DNA of 24,510 nucleotides from CAZAFM01 sp964484395 (GCA_964484395.1 CAZAFM010000027.1:1-24510); one strand, 5' to 3'; shown: positions 1 to 7,038, numbered from the stretch's first letter. Made by a program: numbers and translations. Notes: generated by a model not told the origin, from the sequence alone.

Positions 1-429
1 CATTAAACCTAAACTTTCCGCAACTTGAAGTGATGATGACACTTTTTTCATTTAGACTCTGGGTTAGCTCTCTATAGTATTCACCCTCTTTTCCGGGTGC
101 ATCACATCCTGCTACTACATAAAACCTCTCTATTTTTCCTTCTTTAATAGCCTCTTTCACATCCTCTAACACTGTCCCTATAAATTTATAGTGATGCCCA
201 GTGCTAAGTGTCTCATCACTATCAAAGCCAGTGACTTCTGGTAGCTCTAGAGTTTTTTTGATTAGCTCTTCAAAGTTGTCATTCTCTATCTTTTTAGCTC
301 CATCTACTCCTGCTATCTTATAGGTAAATAGTCTATCTTTGTAAGTTGAACTCTTTTTTGGTATGACTATACAGGTGGTGTACTCATTTCACACTGATTA
401 CAAAACATTGAGATTATATTTTCACTCAT
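1..429 (-). pseudogene. hcp: Hybrid cluster protein (Hcp), internally deleted and frameshifted, runs off left edge
   Basis: Hcp is a cytoplasmic Fe-S protein that reduces hydroxylamine or NO under nitrosative stress. The minus strand starts at 429 (AGGATAGGG before the ATG) and encodes MSENIISMFCNQCEMSTP, the Hcp N-terminus with its first cysteine pair, then hits TAG at 367-369. In another frame, from about 385 to the window edge, central Hcp sequence follows: EYTTCIVIPKKSSTYKDRLF, then GHHYKFIGTVLEDV, VAGCDAPGKEGEYYREL and SSCGKFRFN. In an intact Hcp these two parts are separated by several hundred residues, so most of the N-terminal half is missing and the join is out of frame. The rest of the gene lies beyond the window. 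An assembly error at the join is the main alternative. Confidence 0.85.
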
Positions 430-456
430 TCCCTATCCTTTTTTTAAGATGGTCGT

Positions 457-462
457 ATTGTA
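457..462 (-). promoter_or_regulatory. -10 box of hcp
   Basis: TACAAT on the minus strand. A start site about 450 would put the centre of the palindrome at 483-500 close to -41.5, the usual spacing for class II activation by FNR-type regulators. Confidence 0.45.
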
Positions 463-482
463 TGAGCTTTGAAAACGGATTA

Positions 483-500
483 CATTGATTTGGGTCAATG
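483..500. promoter_or_regulatory. FNR/NNR-type operator upstream of hcp
   Basis: CATTGATTTGGGTCAATG: half-sites TTGAT (485-489) and GTCAA (494-498) separated by four bases, with the palindrome extended by CA/TG on each side. It matches the TTGAY-N4-RTCAA pattern bound by FNR, NNR and DNR proteins. It lies between the divergent hcp remnant and the MNT gene; the -41.5 spacing fits hcp better. The CRP/FNR protein at 1242-1895 is the natural candidate ligand. Confidence 0.75.
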
Positions 501-527
501 AGTGAGAAAAGAACCCAATATTTATGA

Positions 528-533
528 TATAAT
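528..533 (+). promoter_or_regulatory. -10 box of the MNT/HEPN pair
   Basis: TATAAT preceded by TATGA, the Campylobacterota-type extended -10. It ends only 7 nt before the ATG at 541, so a transcript from here would be essentially leaderless. Confidence 0.55.
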
Positions 534-540
534 CAGAGTT

Positions 541-849
541 ATGAAAAGAGAGCAAATACTCACTAAACTAAAAGAGCTAAAACCTAAATACAGCCAAGAA
601 GGTATCATCATACAAGGACTTTTTGGCTCACACTCTAGAGATGAAGCAACAGATAGTAGCGATATAGATATTTTGATAGAAGCGAAGCCAGATTTTGCTT
701 CAAAATATGGTTTTAAAGCAATAGAGAGGATCAATGAAATAAGAGATGAGCTGACTGCTTTTTTTGGAACACCAGTTGATTTAGCAGATAGAACAGGCAT
801 GGGAAAGACTGGAAAAAAGTTTATTATTGACAGAACCATCTATGTGTAA
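541..849 (+). CDS. mntA: MNT-type nucleotidyltransferase antitoxin (MntA family)
   Basis: A 102-residue minimal nucleotidyltransferase, the antitoxin half of HEPN-MNT (type VII) toxin-antitoxin pairs. MntA proteins AMPylate the tyrosine of the HEPN toxin's RX4HXY motif. The catalytic signature is visible: GS at residues 29-30 in GLFGSHSR, and the metal-binding pair DxD at 41-43 in SSDIDILIE. The C-terminal part (FGTPVDLAD) is also typical. A GTG at 502 in the same frame would add 13 residues, but it lies over the operator at 483-500 and upstream of the TATAAT, so the ATG at 541 is preferred although it has no Shine-Dalgarno sequence. The stop overlaps the toxin start by 8 nt. The gene looks intact; the toxin does not. 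Confidence 0.8.
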   Translation: MKREQILTKLKELKPKYSQEGIIIQGLFGSHSRDEATDSSDIDILIEAKPDFASKYGFKAIERINEIRDELTAFFGTPVDLADRTGMGKTGKKFIIDRTIYV

Positions 850-1206
850 GAGAGAATCTATTTCAAAAATATATCTGATTGTTGAAAAAATTGAATACAT
901 TGAGGATATAGTAGATAAAAGTGGTAGCATCTCTACTGCATTAAGTGACATCACAACTCTACGACCAGCAATATTAATGCATCTAAGCACTATAGCAGAA
1001 CAGTTTAACAAGTTAAAACAGGCTCATGCAGATAAAATTTTATCAGAATTTGACAAAGATGACTTAAAAGGTCTATATGATGTAAGAACTTATATCGCCC
1101 ACGACTACGAGGGTGTTAATATGCTATAATAGAGTAGATTATAAGACATGGTCTGCCTAAGTTTAAAGACCGATGTCAAAAAATAATCGATAACTACTCA
1201 GACTAA
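842..1206 (+). pseudogene. hepT: HEPN-domain toxin (HepT/DUF86), C-terminus disrupted
   Basis: HEPN ribonuclease partner of the preceding MNT antitoxin. From the ATG at 842 the frame runs 95 residues and stops at TAA 1127-1129, just after the active-site motif RTYIAHDY (an RX4HXY motif). DUF86 proteins normally continue with one more helix. That helix is present in another frame: from 1126 the codons read I-I-E-stop-IIRHGLPKFKDRCQKIIDNY and S-D, ending at TAA 1204-1206. Two lesions are therefore needed to explain the gene: a frame change around 1121-1126 and a nonsense codon TAG at 1135-1137, where Trp (TGG) would be usual. The truncated form retains the catalytic residues, so residual activity cannot be excluded, but loss of the last helix suggests inactivation. 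Confidence 0.75.
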
Positions 1207-1241
1207 CTAAACCAAAAAAATATCAAGATATCATAGATGTG

Positions 1242-1895
1242 TCAGCTACCTTCTGCAATTAACTGCAACCTCTTTATGTCCACTATCTCCACCCCTTTTC
1301 TGCCATAGGTTTTAATTAAACCATCATTTTCTAGTTTTTTTAGGGTGCGTGATAGGGTTTCTGGTGTGATTTTTAGCATTGAAGCTATGTGGTAGTTTTT
1401 CATAGTAGAGAAAAGCTCTCCATGACTTAGTAGGAACTCTGCTATTTTAGAAGATACTCCAAGGATAGCGCCTCTTTCTAATGCACTATTTAGTTTTGGG
1501 AATTTCTCAAAAAGAGATATAAACACAGGGTTGTTCTTAATCTCATCTCCAAAAAATTCCTGCTTAAACACACTATAATCAACGATAATGATTTCACTCT
1601 CACACATAGCCTCAGCATTTGAAGGAAATGGTATCTCTTTAAAGTTTGCAAACTCACCAAAAACATCTCCACTTTTAAAAAACCCTAGTGTCATCTCAGT
1701 AGCTTTTTCGCTCTGGCGATAGACCCTTACTACTCCACTTTTGACTATGTGCATCTTATCTGAGTCATCCCCTCTAAAAAAAATGATTGACTCAGCACTA
1801 TACTTTTTGATATAGGAGTTTTTTGCAACATTTTTTAGACTCTGCTCATCACAGTTTTTAAAGATAGATACCTTTTTTAGCTCATCTAAAATCAT
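1242..1895 (-). CDS. CRP/FNR-family transcriptional regulator, NNR/DNR-like
   Basis: A 217-residue regulator with an N-terminal cyclic-nucleotide-binding-type beta roll (about 10-120), a dimer helix (130-160) and a winged helix-turn-helix (165-210). The recognition helix ITPETLSRTLKKL has E179, S182 and R183, the E-xx-SR pattern by which FNR-type proteins read TTGAT half-sites. There are only two cysteines (15 and 98), so the FNR 4Fe-4S sensor is absent; sensing NO through heme, as in DNR, or another signal is more likely. It lies between hcp and the hemerythrin operon, both preceded by TTGAT-type palindromes, so I infer that it controls both. The start has GAGGGA seven bases upstream. No palindrome is seen at its own promoter. 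Confidence 0.88.
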   Translation of the reverse strand: MILDELKKVSIFKNCDEQSLKNVAKNSYIKKYSAESIIFFRGDDSDKMHIVKSGVVRVYRQSEKATEMTLGFFKSGDVFGEFANFKEIPFPSNAEAMCESEIIIVDYSVFKQEFFGDEIKNNPVFISLFEKFPKLNSALERGAILGVSSKIAEFLLSHGELFSTMKNYHIASMLKITPETLSRTLKKLENDGLIKTYGRKGVEIVDIKRLQLIAEGS

Positions 1896-1956
1896 CTAAT
1901 CCCTCAGTATCAATCTTTTCTCTAACTCTTCTTGAGTGAAAGTTGAGTTATAGTCG

Positions 1957-1962
1957 ATTATA
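1957..1962 (-). promoter_or_regulatory. -10 box of the CRP/FNR regulator gene
   Basis: TATAAT on the minus strand about 60 nt upstream of the start codon; no convincing -35. Confidence 0.4.
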
Positions 1963-2042
1963 ACATAATTTTTGTACTAGGTGGGTCAGAGATTTACTTT
2001 TTTCATTTCTTTGCACAAGCTTGATTTTTGAATGCTTTTTGA

Positions 2043-2048
2043 TATAAT
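2043..2048 (+). promoter_or_regulatory. -10 box of the UPF0175/DUF3368 pair
   Basis: TTTTTGATATAAT, a strong Campylobacterota-style -10 preceded by a T run, 31 nt before the ATG at 2080. Confidence 0.6.
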
Positions 2049-2079
2049 TGAAAAATTATAGAACTTAATGGGGTTTGTT

Positions 2080-2376
2080 ATGACTATACAGATAAATGAT
2101 TCTTATATAAACACACTGTTTGAAACGAAGTTTCATAAAAATCAAATGGAACTTGTAAATGAGATAAAAAAGCTTTTACAAAATCAATCAAGAGCTGAAC
2201 AATACGAGTATAGCTTATTAAAAGCATATGAAAAAGGCGACCTTTCCATAGGTCAAGTTGCAGATATACTGTCAATGTCAAAAAACGAAACTATGGATTT
2301 GCTAAGAAAATACGATATACCTTTTATAAATGTCGATGAGACATACCTAGATCAAGAGTTTAAAGCTTTTAATTAA
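2080..2376 (+). CDS. UPF0175-family antitoxin
   Basis: A 98-residue protein whose central part (LLKAYEKGDLSIGQVADIL, then MSKNETMDLLRKYDIPF) is the UPF0175 helix-turn-helix signature, ending with the acidic tail VDETYLDQEF. UPF0175 proteins occur as antitoxins next to DUF3368 PIN-like toxins, the arrangement seen here. The ATG at 2080 is preferred to the one at 2068 because GGGG at 2070-2073 gives it a possible ribosome-binding site, while 2068 has none. The gene uses TTA and AAA codons more than the surrounding core genes, suggesting acquisition. The toxin gene begins 5 nt after its stop. Confidence 0.75.
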   Translation: MTIQINDSYINTLFETKFHKNQMELVNEIKKLLQNQSRAEQYEYSLLKAYEKGDLSIGQVADILSMSKNETMDLLRKYDIPFINVDETYLDQEFKAFN

Positions 2377-2381
2377 CCTCC

Positions 2382-2870
2382 GTGAATGTAGTAAGTGATA
2401 CCACAGCTTTAATAATTTTTGCAAAATCAGGCAGTTTAAATCTGCTTTCAAATCTTTTTGAAAACACATATATTCCTCAAGCGGTCTATGATGAGCTTAT
2501 GGCAAAAAATGATATTGTTAAATACTCCATAAAAGAGTTTGAAAACATAACTTTAAAACCTGTAAATGACATAGAGTTGCTTAAAAACATAGGAAAGTTG
2601 AAAATTGATAATGGTGAAATTGAAGCTATCACTTTAGCAAAAGAACTTGGTCTGCCTTTGATAATAGATGAGATCAAAGGAAGAAAAATAGCCTTAGATC
2701 AAGGTTTAAAAATTGTTGGTTGTTTAGGGATTTTGATAGAAAACTATAAACAAAATATCTTATCACTTGATAAGACTAAATATTATTTTGAGCTTTTTAA
2801 AAACAGTGGTCTTAGAATAAGTCTTGATCTTGAAAAACTATTTTTTGAGAAGTTAGCACTTTTTAAGTAG
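2382..2870 (+). CDS. DUF3368 PIN-like toxin
   Basis: A 162-residue protein starting at GTG 2382. The N-terminus MNVVSDTTALIIFAKSG matches the DUF3368/PIN pattern (SDTSPLIALAKLG in relatives), with the first acidic residue at D6. Further acidic residues follow at NGEIEAITLAKELG and LPLIIDEIKGRKIA, as expected for a metal-dependent RNase fold. DUF3368 proteins are toxins paired with UPF0175 antitoxins, and the two genes here are adjacent and co-oriented. No clear Shine-Dalgarno precedes the GTG, so translation is probably coupled to the antitoxin. The stop codon (2868-2870) abuts a truncated radical-SAM gene, marking a probable insertion boundary. RNase activity is inferred from the family only. 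Confidence 0.75.
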   Translation: MNVVSDTTALIIFAKSGSLNLLSNLFENTYIPQAVYDELMAKNDIVKYSIKEFENITLKPVNDIELLKNIGKLKIDNGEIEAITLAKELGLPLIIDEIKGRKIALDQGLKIVGCLGILIENYKQNILSLDKTKYYFELFKNSGLRISLDLEKLFFEKLALFK

Positions 2871-3181
2871 TAGGATTTGTGGATTTTGTGGCGGTTGATT
2901 TTAAAGCCTTAGATGGGAAGTACACACACATCACTCAGTCAAAAAACTACTACAAAGAGAACATAGCCTCAGTTAAAATAACTATATCCTCAAGCATAGA
3001 GTATCAGATAAGATCAACCTATCATAGTGAGCTTGTCACACTTGAGGAGCTAAAAGAGATAGAGGAGATCATCCTCTCTTTTGGAGCTAAAAGAGAGAGT
3101 ATTATTTTTCAAAAGTACAAAAAGCCAAACAAGTATGAAAATGAGCTAGAAGCAAGCTTAGAGTATGATATTATGCAGTAA
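2871..3181 (+). pseudogene. nrdG: C-terminal remnant of anaerobic ribonucleotide-reductase activating protein (radical SAM)
   Basis: The readable frame encodes GFVDFVAVDFKALDGKY, then SIEYQIRSTYHSELVTLEE and an IIFQKY tail. This resembles the second half of Campylobacterota NrdG-like radical SAM activases ('IDYVALDFK...RTTVHSELL...VQNF'). The N-terminal half with the CxxxCxxC cluster motif is missing: in this frame a stop (2864-2866) lies just upstream, and the homology begins right at the toxin stop at 2870. A GTG at 2879 could open a 100-residue frame, but there is no ribosome-binding site. The remnant overlaps the convergent membrane-protein gene by 11 nt. Assignment rests on remembered motif patterns; another radical-SAM activase is possible. 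Confidence 0.6.
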
Positions 3182-4391
3182 ATCGCTTATAGATTCTATA
3201 GCTTTTAACCACATAGTGTAGCATCACAAAGCCTAGCACCCCTAGAAGCAAAAATGCAGGATAAAGGAAGCTTTTAAAAAAGAATCCAACAACCATCATC
3301 ACAAACATCAAAGCATACATATATGAGGCTGTTTTGATAACATTTGAAGGAACTATCTCACCCATTGTAGGTGCATCAAAATATCCTTGAAAGCTTAGAT
3401 GAAACCAAGTTAGAAATGGAACTATCTTAAAAAGCATAGCAAAAATTATTGCTAGTACAAATCCAAAGAGAAACATCACACCCATAAAAACTTCAGGTAG
3501 ATTAACAAAAGCTGATGCTAGTAGAAGCAAAAAAAGAAAAAACCCAGACAGACTACCTATATACCATAGGTTTACCACACCATCTTTGATTTTTCTCTTT
3601 CTTGACCTATACTTTCTTAATGTAGTCAGAGTATAAGCACCAAGTGGTATGGATAGAAGATAGAAAAACCAGCTATCAATAAAAATACCAAGTATAGCGA
3701 CAACACTTACAAGTGGCACAAAAACAGTACAAAACCTAGAGTACTCACTAGTTACATAAAACATAGGCACAACCCAAAAAGAGACTGACAGTATGAGCAA
3801 AAACATCCAGCCAAATCCACCAAAAGTAATATGAGATAGTATAAGCTCCCTAAACCCAAACTCACCACCAAGATAGAGCTGATATACCATCCCAACGCCA
3901 AGAAGCATAGTTGCCATAAAAAAGAGAGCCGAAATCCTCATGCCGTTTATACTACTACTTTTATAACTAGAGCTTTTTAGTGCCAAAAGGGTAGATATTG
4001 TAAAAGTAGATATCCCCACTATCAAAAAAATAGATGCTAGCTTAAAAAGCAGCACATCAAAACTCATAAATGCAAATATCAAGCTCAAAACACCCACTTG
4101 AAAAGATAGATAGACTACAGCCCACAAAAGCTCAACTCGCCAGTATGTAGCACCTGCTAGAACAGGAAGCATCTGAAAGCTAGCTCCTATTATAGTATTG
4201 CCAACTACTCCTAGGGCAAATAGGTGTATAGCCATATAGTAAAGACCACTACCTCTTAAAAAAACCTCATCTACTCCAAAAAAGAGGATATATAGTGATC
4301 CAATGACAAGATAGAGCATAGCTGTTGCAAAAAAGCTCATAGGCACTCTATAAGGAGGGGCTTGATCTAGACTTAGACCTTGCAGATTCAT
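3171..4391 (-). CDS. Multi-pass membrane protein, heme-copper-oxidase-like/NnrS-like, nitrosative-stress operon
   Basis: A 406-residue protein with about 12 hydrophobic segments over its whole length. Histidines sit in or at segment ends in conserved-looking contexts: H56 in AIHLFALGVVGNTIIGASFQ, H187 in LSHITFGGFGWM, and H331 in PFLTWFHLSF. This is reminiscent of the heme-ligand arrangement of cytochrome-oxidase subunit I/NorB-like and NnrS proteins, but I cannot place it firmly in a named family. It is the last gene of the operon hemerythrin / DUF2249 / this gene, starting with ATGA overlap on the DUF2249 stop and preceded by GAGGA. The FNR-type box upstream of the operon and its partners point to NO or oxygen handling at the inner membrane. 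Confidence 0.7.
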   Translation of the reverse strand: MNLQGLSLDQAPPYRVPMSFFATAMLYLVIGSLYILFFGVDEVFLRGSGLYYMAIHLFALGVVGNTIIGASFQMLPVLAGATYWRVELLWAVVYLSFQVGVLSLIFAFMSFDVLLFKLASIFLIVGISTFTISTLLALKSSSYKSSSINGMRISALFFMATMLLGVGMVYQLYLGGEFGFRELILSHITFGGFGWMFLLILSVSFWVVPMFYVTSEYSRFCTVFVPLVSVVAILGIFIDSWFFYLLSIPLGAYTLTTLRKYRSRKRKIKDGVVNLWYIGSLSGFFLFLLLLASAFVNLPEVFMGVMFLFGFVLAIIFAMLFKIVPFLTWFHLSFQGYFDAPTMGEIVPSNVIKTASYMYALMFVMMVVGFFFKSFLYPAFLLLGVLGFVMLHYVVKSYRIYKRFTA

Positions 4392-4633
4392 ATCAAATCC
4401 TCAACACTCATGTCAGACCCCAGTAAGCAGATGCAGATGTGATATAGACTATCTTTTTTTATCTCTTTGTACTCATATCCATTTTTGGACAAAAATGGCA
4501 GAAGAAGATGTGGACTCATTCTGTGTATCATATGAATATATGAGTTTTTATCTAGTTGCTTTACTACTTCTTTAGCCCTAAGAAGAGGCAAGGGAGCCTC
4601 AAGCTCACTTACATCAAGAACTATCTCTTTCAT
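4388..4633 (-). CDS. DUF2249 small protein
   Basis: An 81-residue protein beginning VLDVSELEAPLPLLRAKEVV, the DUF2249 pattern (LDVRGLEPPEPLERI in relatives), with RMSPHLLLPFLSKNGYEY matching the central 'PxxLxxxLxxxGY' part. The fold is TusA-like. DUF2249 domains are repeatedly found beside hemerythrin-like and heme-copper-oxidase-like proteins in denitrification and NO-stress clusters, as here; the biochemical role is unknown. It overlaps the upstream hemerythrin stop by one base (TAATG) and the downstream gene by four (ATGA), so the three are translated from one message. Confidence 0.75.
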   Translation of the reverse strand: MKEIVLDVSELEAPLPLLRAKEVVKQLDKNSYIHMIHRMSPHLLLPFLSKNGYEYKEIKKDSLYHICICLLGSDMSVEDLI

Positions 4634-5064
4634 TAGATTGACTTCATAGCAGAGATTGCCTCATCTTTGTTGGCAATTGATTGATCTAGCAAATTATACA
4701 TAACATTCTCTTCTTTCATATTATGTTGCTGAACCACTATCATAAGTGTATCAAGAAGTGAAAATATCATATTTTTATCATTTTTTTCTACGCTCTGCCC
4801 TATTCTATCTATCAGTGATCTCATATTATCATGCTCTGAGATCATTACTGGGATTGGATTGCACCCCTCTCCTGCACTCTCTAAAAACTCTTTAAAAACA
4901 ACCTCCTCTTCCATCTTGAAGTGTGTTAGGAATCTATCTTTTAGCTCTTCATATAGCTCTTTTATCTTCTCATCACTTCCACTATCAATACTCTCCTCAA
5001 ACCTACTAAACACCTCATCACACTCTCTGTGGTCACTTGTTAAATACTCTTTTATACTACTCAT
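4633..5064 (-). CDS. Hemerythrin-like HHE domain protein
   Basis: A 143-residue four-helix non-heme di-iron protein. Candidate iron ligands are H12 in SDHRECDE, the His-Glu pair in LTHFKMEEE, the histidine in ISEHDNM, and QQHNMKEENVMY near the C-terminus. Such proteins bind O2 or NO or repair damaged iron centres (RIC/DnrN-type function). First gene of the operon, with GGAG eight bases before the ATG and a perfect FNR-type palindrome centred about 56 nt upstream. Length is normal for a single HHE domain; there is no N-terminal ScdA domain, so it is not a full YtfE. Substrate is inferred from context. Confidence 0.82.
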   Translation of the reverse strand: MSSIKEYLTSDHRECDEVFSRFEESIDSGSDEKIKELYEELKDRFLTHFKMEEEVVFKEFLESAGEGCNPIPVMISEHDNMRSLIDRIGQSVEKNDKNMIFSLLDTLMIVVQQHNMKEENVMYNLLDQSIANKDEAISAMKSI

Positions 5065-5113
5065 AGTACTCTCCTTTTTTGTAGTAGAGTACCTGAGATT
5101 TATATTATATTCA

Positions 5114-5127
5114 TTGATTTAAATCAA
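5114..5127. promoter_or_regulatory. FNR-type operator of the hemerythrin operon
   Basis: TTGATTTAAATCAA, a perfect palindrome identical to the FNR/NNR consensus TTGAT-N4-ATCAA. A start site at -41.5 from its centre (about 5079, minus strand) would have TACTCT as its -10 (5086-5091). It lies 33 nt beyond the cheV stop, so it also marks where the new transcription unit begins. Confidence 0.8.
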
Positions 5128-5159
5128 GTTTGCCAGCTTATATTCCTTAAGTATCATCA

Positions 5160-6065
5160 TCACACTCTCATATACTCCTGCAGTGCGCTCATTACTGCTT
5201 TTGGGTCAGTTTTGGCTATGGCTGTACATACACCTAGCTGCATTGCTTTTTTCTTTACACCCTCATTGGACATAGAGGTGTTTATAGCCACTGGTATGGC
5301 TGAGAGTTTTTTATCTGATTTTATCTCTTTTATCACCTGATAACCATCTTTTTTTGGCATCTCTATATCTGTAATAATCATTCCAATACTATCAATCTCT
5401 CCTTCATCAAGTGACTTAAGATAATCAATAATCTGCTCACCATCCTCAAAGATTTTGTACTTTATATCTTTGTGTTTAAAAATCTCCCTAAATATCTCAG
5501 TCGCAACTTTACTATCCTCAGCTATTAGAAGCTCTTTATTGCTTTTTATCTGATAATCATCTAGCTTAAAGTCGAAGTCAAGCCCAAAAGCATCTGCTAG
5601 AAGTTTCTCTACATCAAGTATCAGACAGATAGTCTCCTCATCATCTATATTCAAAATAGAGTTATATGTGACCACATCTTTCATCATCTCTGGCTTTTGA
5701 AGACTCTCAACCTCTATGTTGTAGATATTATTTATATCTGCTATGGGAAGTGCTACTGTCTCTTTGTTAAACTCACAGACAATGTACTCATTGTAGGTAT
5801 TATCCTTTTCATATACACCTAGCCACTTTTCGACATTTAGCACGGGTATAACCTTGTCTCTATACTGTAAATAGCCATCAAGTATCTGTGTTTCTTGGGT
5901 TGTTCCCTTTGTCATTTTGAAGCGTTTGAAGTCTTCAAATGCTCTTATCTTAGCAACATTTATCCCATAGTAGTTATCATCATTTAGTTTAAAAACCGCA
6001 AGTTGCATAAGGTTATGAAGATGTGTTTTTGTAGCATCATCTAGTTTTTTTATCATTTGAGACAT
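5160..6065 (-). CDS. cheV: Chemotaxis coupling protein CheV (CheW-REC)
   Basis: A 301-residue protein with an N-terminal CheW-like coupling domain (about 15-165, e.g. NYYGINVAKIRAFE and YRDKVIPVLNVEKWLG) and a C-terminal receiver domain (about 175-301). The receiver has the acidic pocket AED at 182-184, the phosphorylatable D233 in IITDIEMPKKDG, T263 and K285. CheV links chemoreceptors to the kinase CheA and, through its receiver, adjusts adaptation; this is a standard Campylobacterota chemotaxis protein. AAGGATT precedes the ATG. It follows the PpiC gene by 36 nt in the same direction, so the two may be co-transcribed. Confidence 0.93.
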   Translation of the reverse strand: MSQMIKKLDDATKTHLHNLMQLAVFKLNDDNYYGINVAKIRAFEDFKRFKMTKGTTQETQILDGYLQYRDKVIPVLNVEKWLGVYEKDNTYNEYIVCEFNKETVALPIADINNIYNIEVESLQKPEMMKDVVTYNSILNIDDEETICLILDVEKLLADAFGLDFDFKLDDYQIKSNKELLIAEDSKVATEIFREIFKHKDIKYKIFEDGEQIIDYLKSLDEGEIDSIGMIITDIEMPKKDGYQVIKEIKSDKKLSAIPVAINTSMSNEGVKKKAMQLGVCTAIAKTDPKAVMSALQEYMRV

Positions 6066-6101
6066 ACTAGAATCCTTAGTTACTAAAAGGGCAAAACCCT
6101 C

Positions 6102-6923
6102 TTAGTTTTCGTATTTTATTTTAGCTTTTTTTCTTAGAGACTTAGCAATGTCTTGGACATCTTCTTTAAACTCATCAGCTTTGAGTTGTTGGTCTATCCC
6201 TCTTTTTGCTTGTTCAAAGCTTACAATTGAAGGGGCTTTTTTCTCATCAACCATAATTATATGATAACCAAACTGTGTCTGTATAGGTTTTTTGGTGAAC
6301 TCACCTGGCTTTAGAGCAAAAGCTGCCTTTGTGAAGTCAGGAACCATCTGATTTTTATCAAACCAACCAAGACTTCCACCATTTCTAGCTGAAGCTTTGT
6401 CTATGGAATCTTTTGTAGCAAGTGAGGCAAATCTATCTTTTAGCTTAGAGCTTGAAGTATCTTCTAATTCATCTATGATTTTATCTGCTTCTGCTTTGGT
6501 TTTGACAAGTATATGGCTTGCAAGGACTCTCTCAGGCTGTTTAAACTTATCTTTGTTTTTGTTATAGAAGCTTTTTAGCTCTGAGTTTGATACCTCTGTG
6601 GTATCAAATTTCTGCTTCATCCACACTTCTAGAGCTAAGTCATCTTTTAGCTTTTCAAGTCCTTCTTTGTACTCTTTACTTTTTTCTACACCCTCTTTTT
6701 TAGCGTAATTTGTAAGAAGTACTCTATCTATAGCTTGGTCTAGCACCTTTTTTTGCATATCTTCCGGTAACTGATCAAACTCCGTTCCTGGCATTGCTCT
6801 AAGTATGACAGCAATCTCCTCATCAGTAATCTTAGTCCCATCTACCTCAGCATAAACCGTAGCATAGAGTGATGAAGCTAAAAAAGCTACTCCTATCATA
6901 GCAGTTATTAGTAATTTGTTCAT
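6102..6923 (-). CDS. Periplasmic peptidyl-prolyl cis-trans isomerase, PpiC/SurA type (PEB4/Cbf2-like)
   Basis: A 273-residue protein with an N-terminal signal peptide (MNKLLITAMIGVAFLASSLYA), a SurA-like helical chaperone region (about 25-125) and a parvulin domain (about 130-240) with VLASHILVKTKAEAD, GGSLGWFDKNQMVPDF and QTQFGYHIIMVDE. A short C-terminal helical part follows. Architecture and length match Campylobacter PEB4/Cbf2, a periplasmic chaperone-isomerase that assists outer-membrane protein folding. A strong AGGAAGG site precedes the start and a TATAAT box lies at 6961-6966. Confidence 0.92.
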   Translation of the reverse strand: MNKLLITAMIGVAFLASSLYATVYAEVDGTKITDEEIAVILRAMPGTEFDQLPEDMQKKVLDQAIDRVLLTNYAKKEGVEKSKEYKEGLEKLKDDLALEVWMKQKFDTTEVSNSELKSFYNKNKDKFKQPERVLASHILVKTKAEADKIIDELEDTSSSKLKDRFASLATKDSIDKASARNGGSLGWFDKNQMVPDFTKAAFALKPGEFTKKPIQTQFGYHIIMVDEKKAPSIVSFEQAKRGIDQQLKADEFKEDVQDIAKSLRKKAKIKYEN

Positions 6924-6960
6924 AAACGACCTTCCTTTGTTCTGTATTTTGTATCAAATC

Positions 6961-6966
6961 ATTATA
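6961..6966 (-). promoter_or_regulatory. -10 box of the ppiC-cheV unit
   Basis: TATAAT on the minus strand, 38 nt upstream of the ppiC start, preceded by an A/T-rich stretch; no clear -35. Confidence 0.6.
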
Positions 6967-7038
6967 CATTTTTTGGTATTAAAGCAGATTAAGAGAATCA
7001 ACATCCTAGCCCTAACGCATAAATAAAGTTTTTTTCAC

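Noticed and set aside
502..540. GTG 502 as the start of the MNT gene
   Set aside because: It lies directly beside the operator and upstream of the TATAAT box, adds residues not seen in MNT proteins and has no Shine-Dalgarno sequence.
1904..1975. Minus-strand frame encoding VIIDYNSTFTQEELEKRL just before the CRP/FNR gene
   Set aside because: It has no usable start codon, is closed upstream by TAG, and overlaps the likely -10 box of the regulator gene.
6066..6101. Possible terminator hairpin between ppiC and cheV (AAGAGGG ... CCCTTTT)
   Set aside because: The stem is short, has a mismatch and lacks a proper T-run in the needed direction; co-transcription is as likely.
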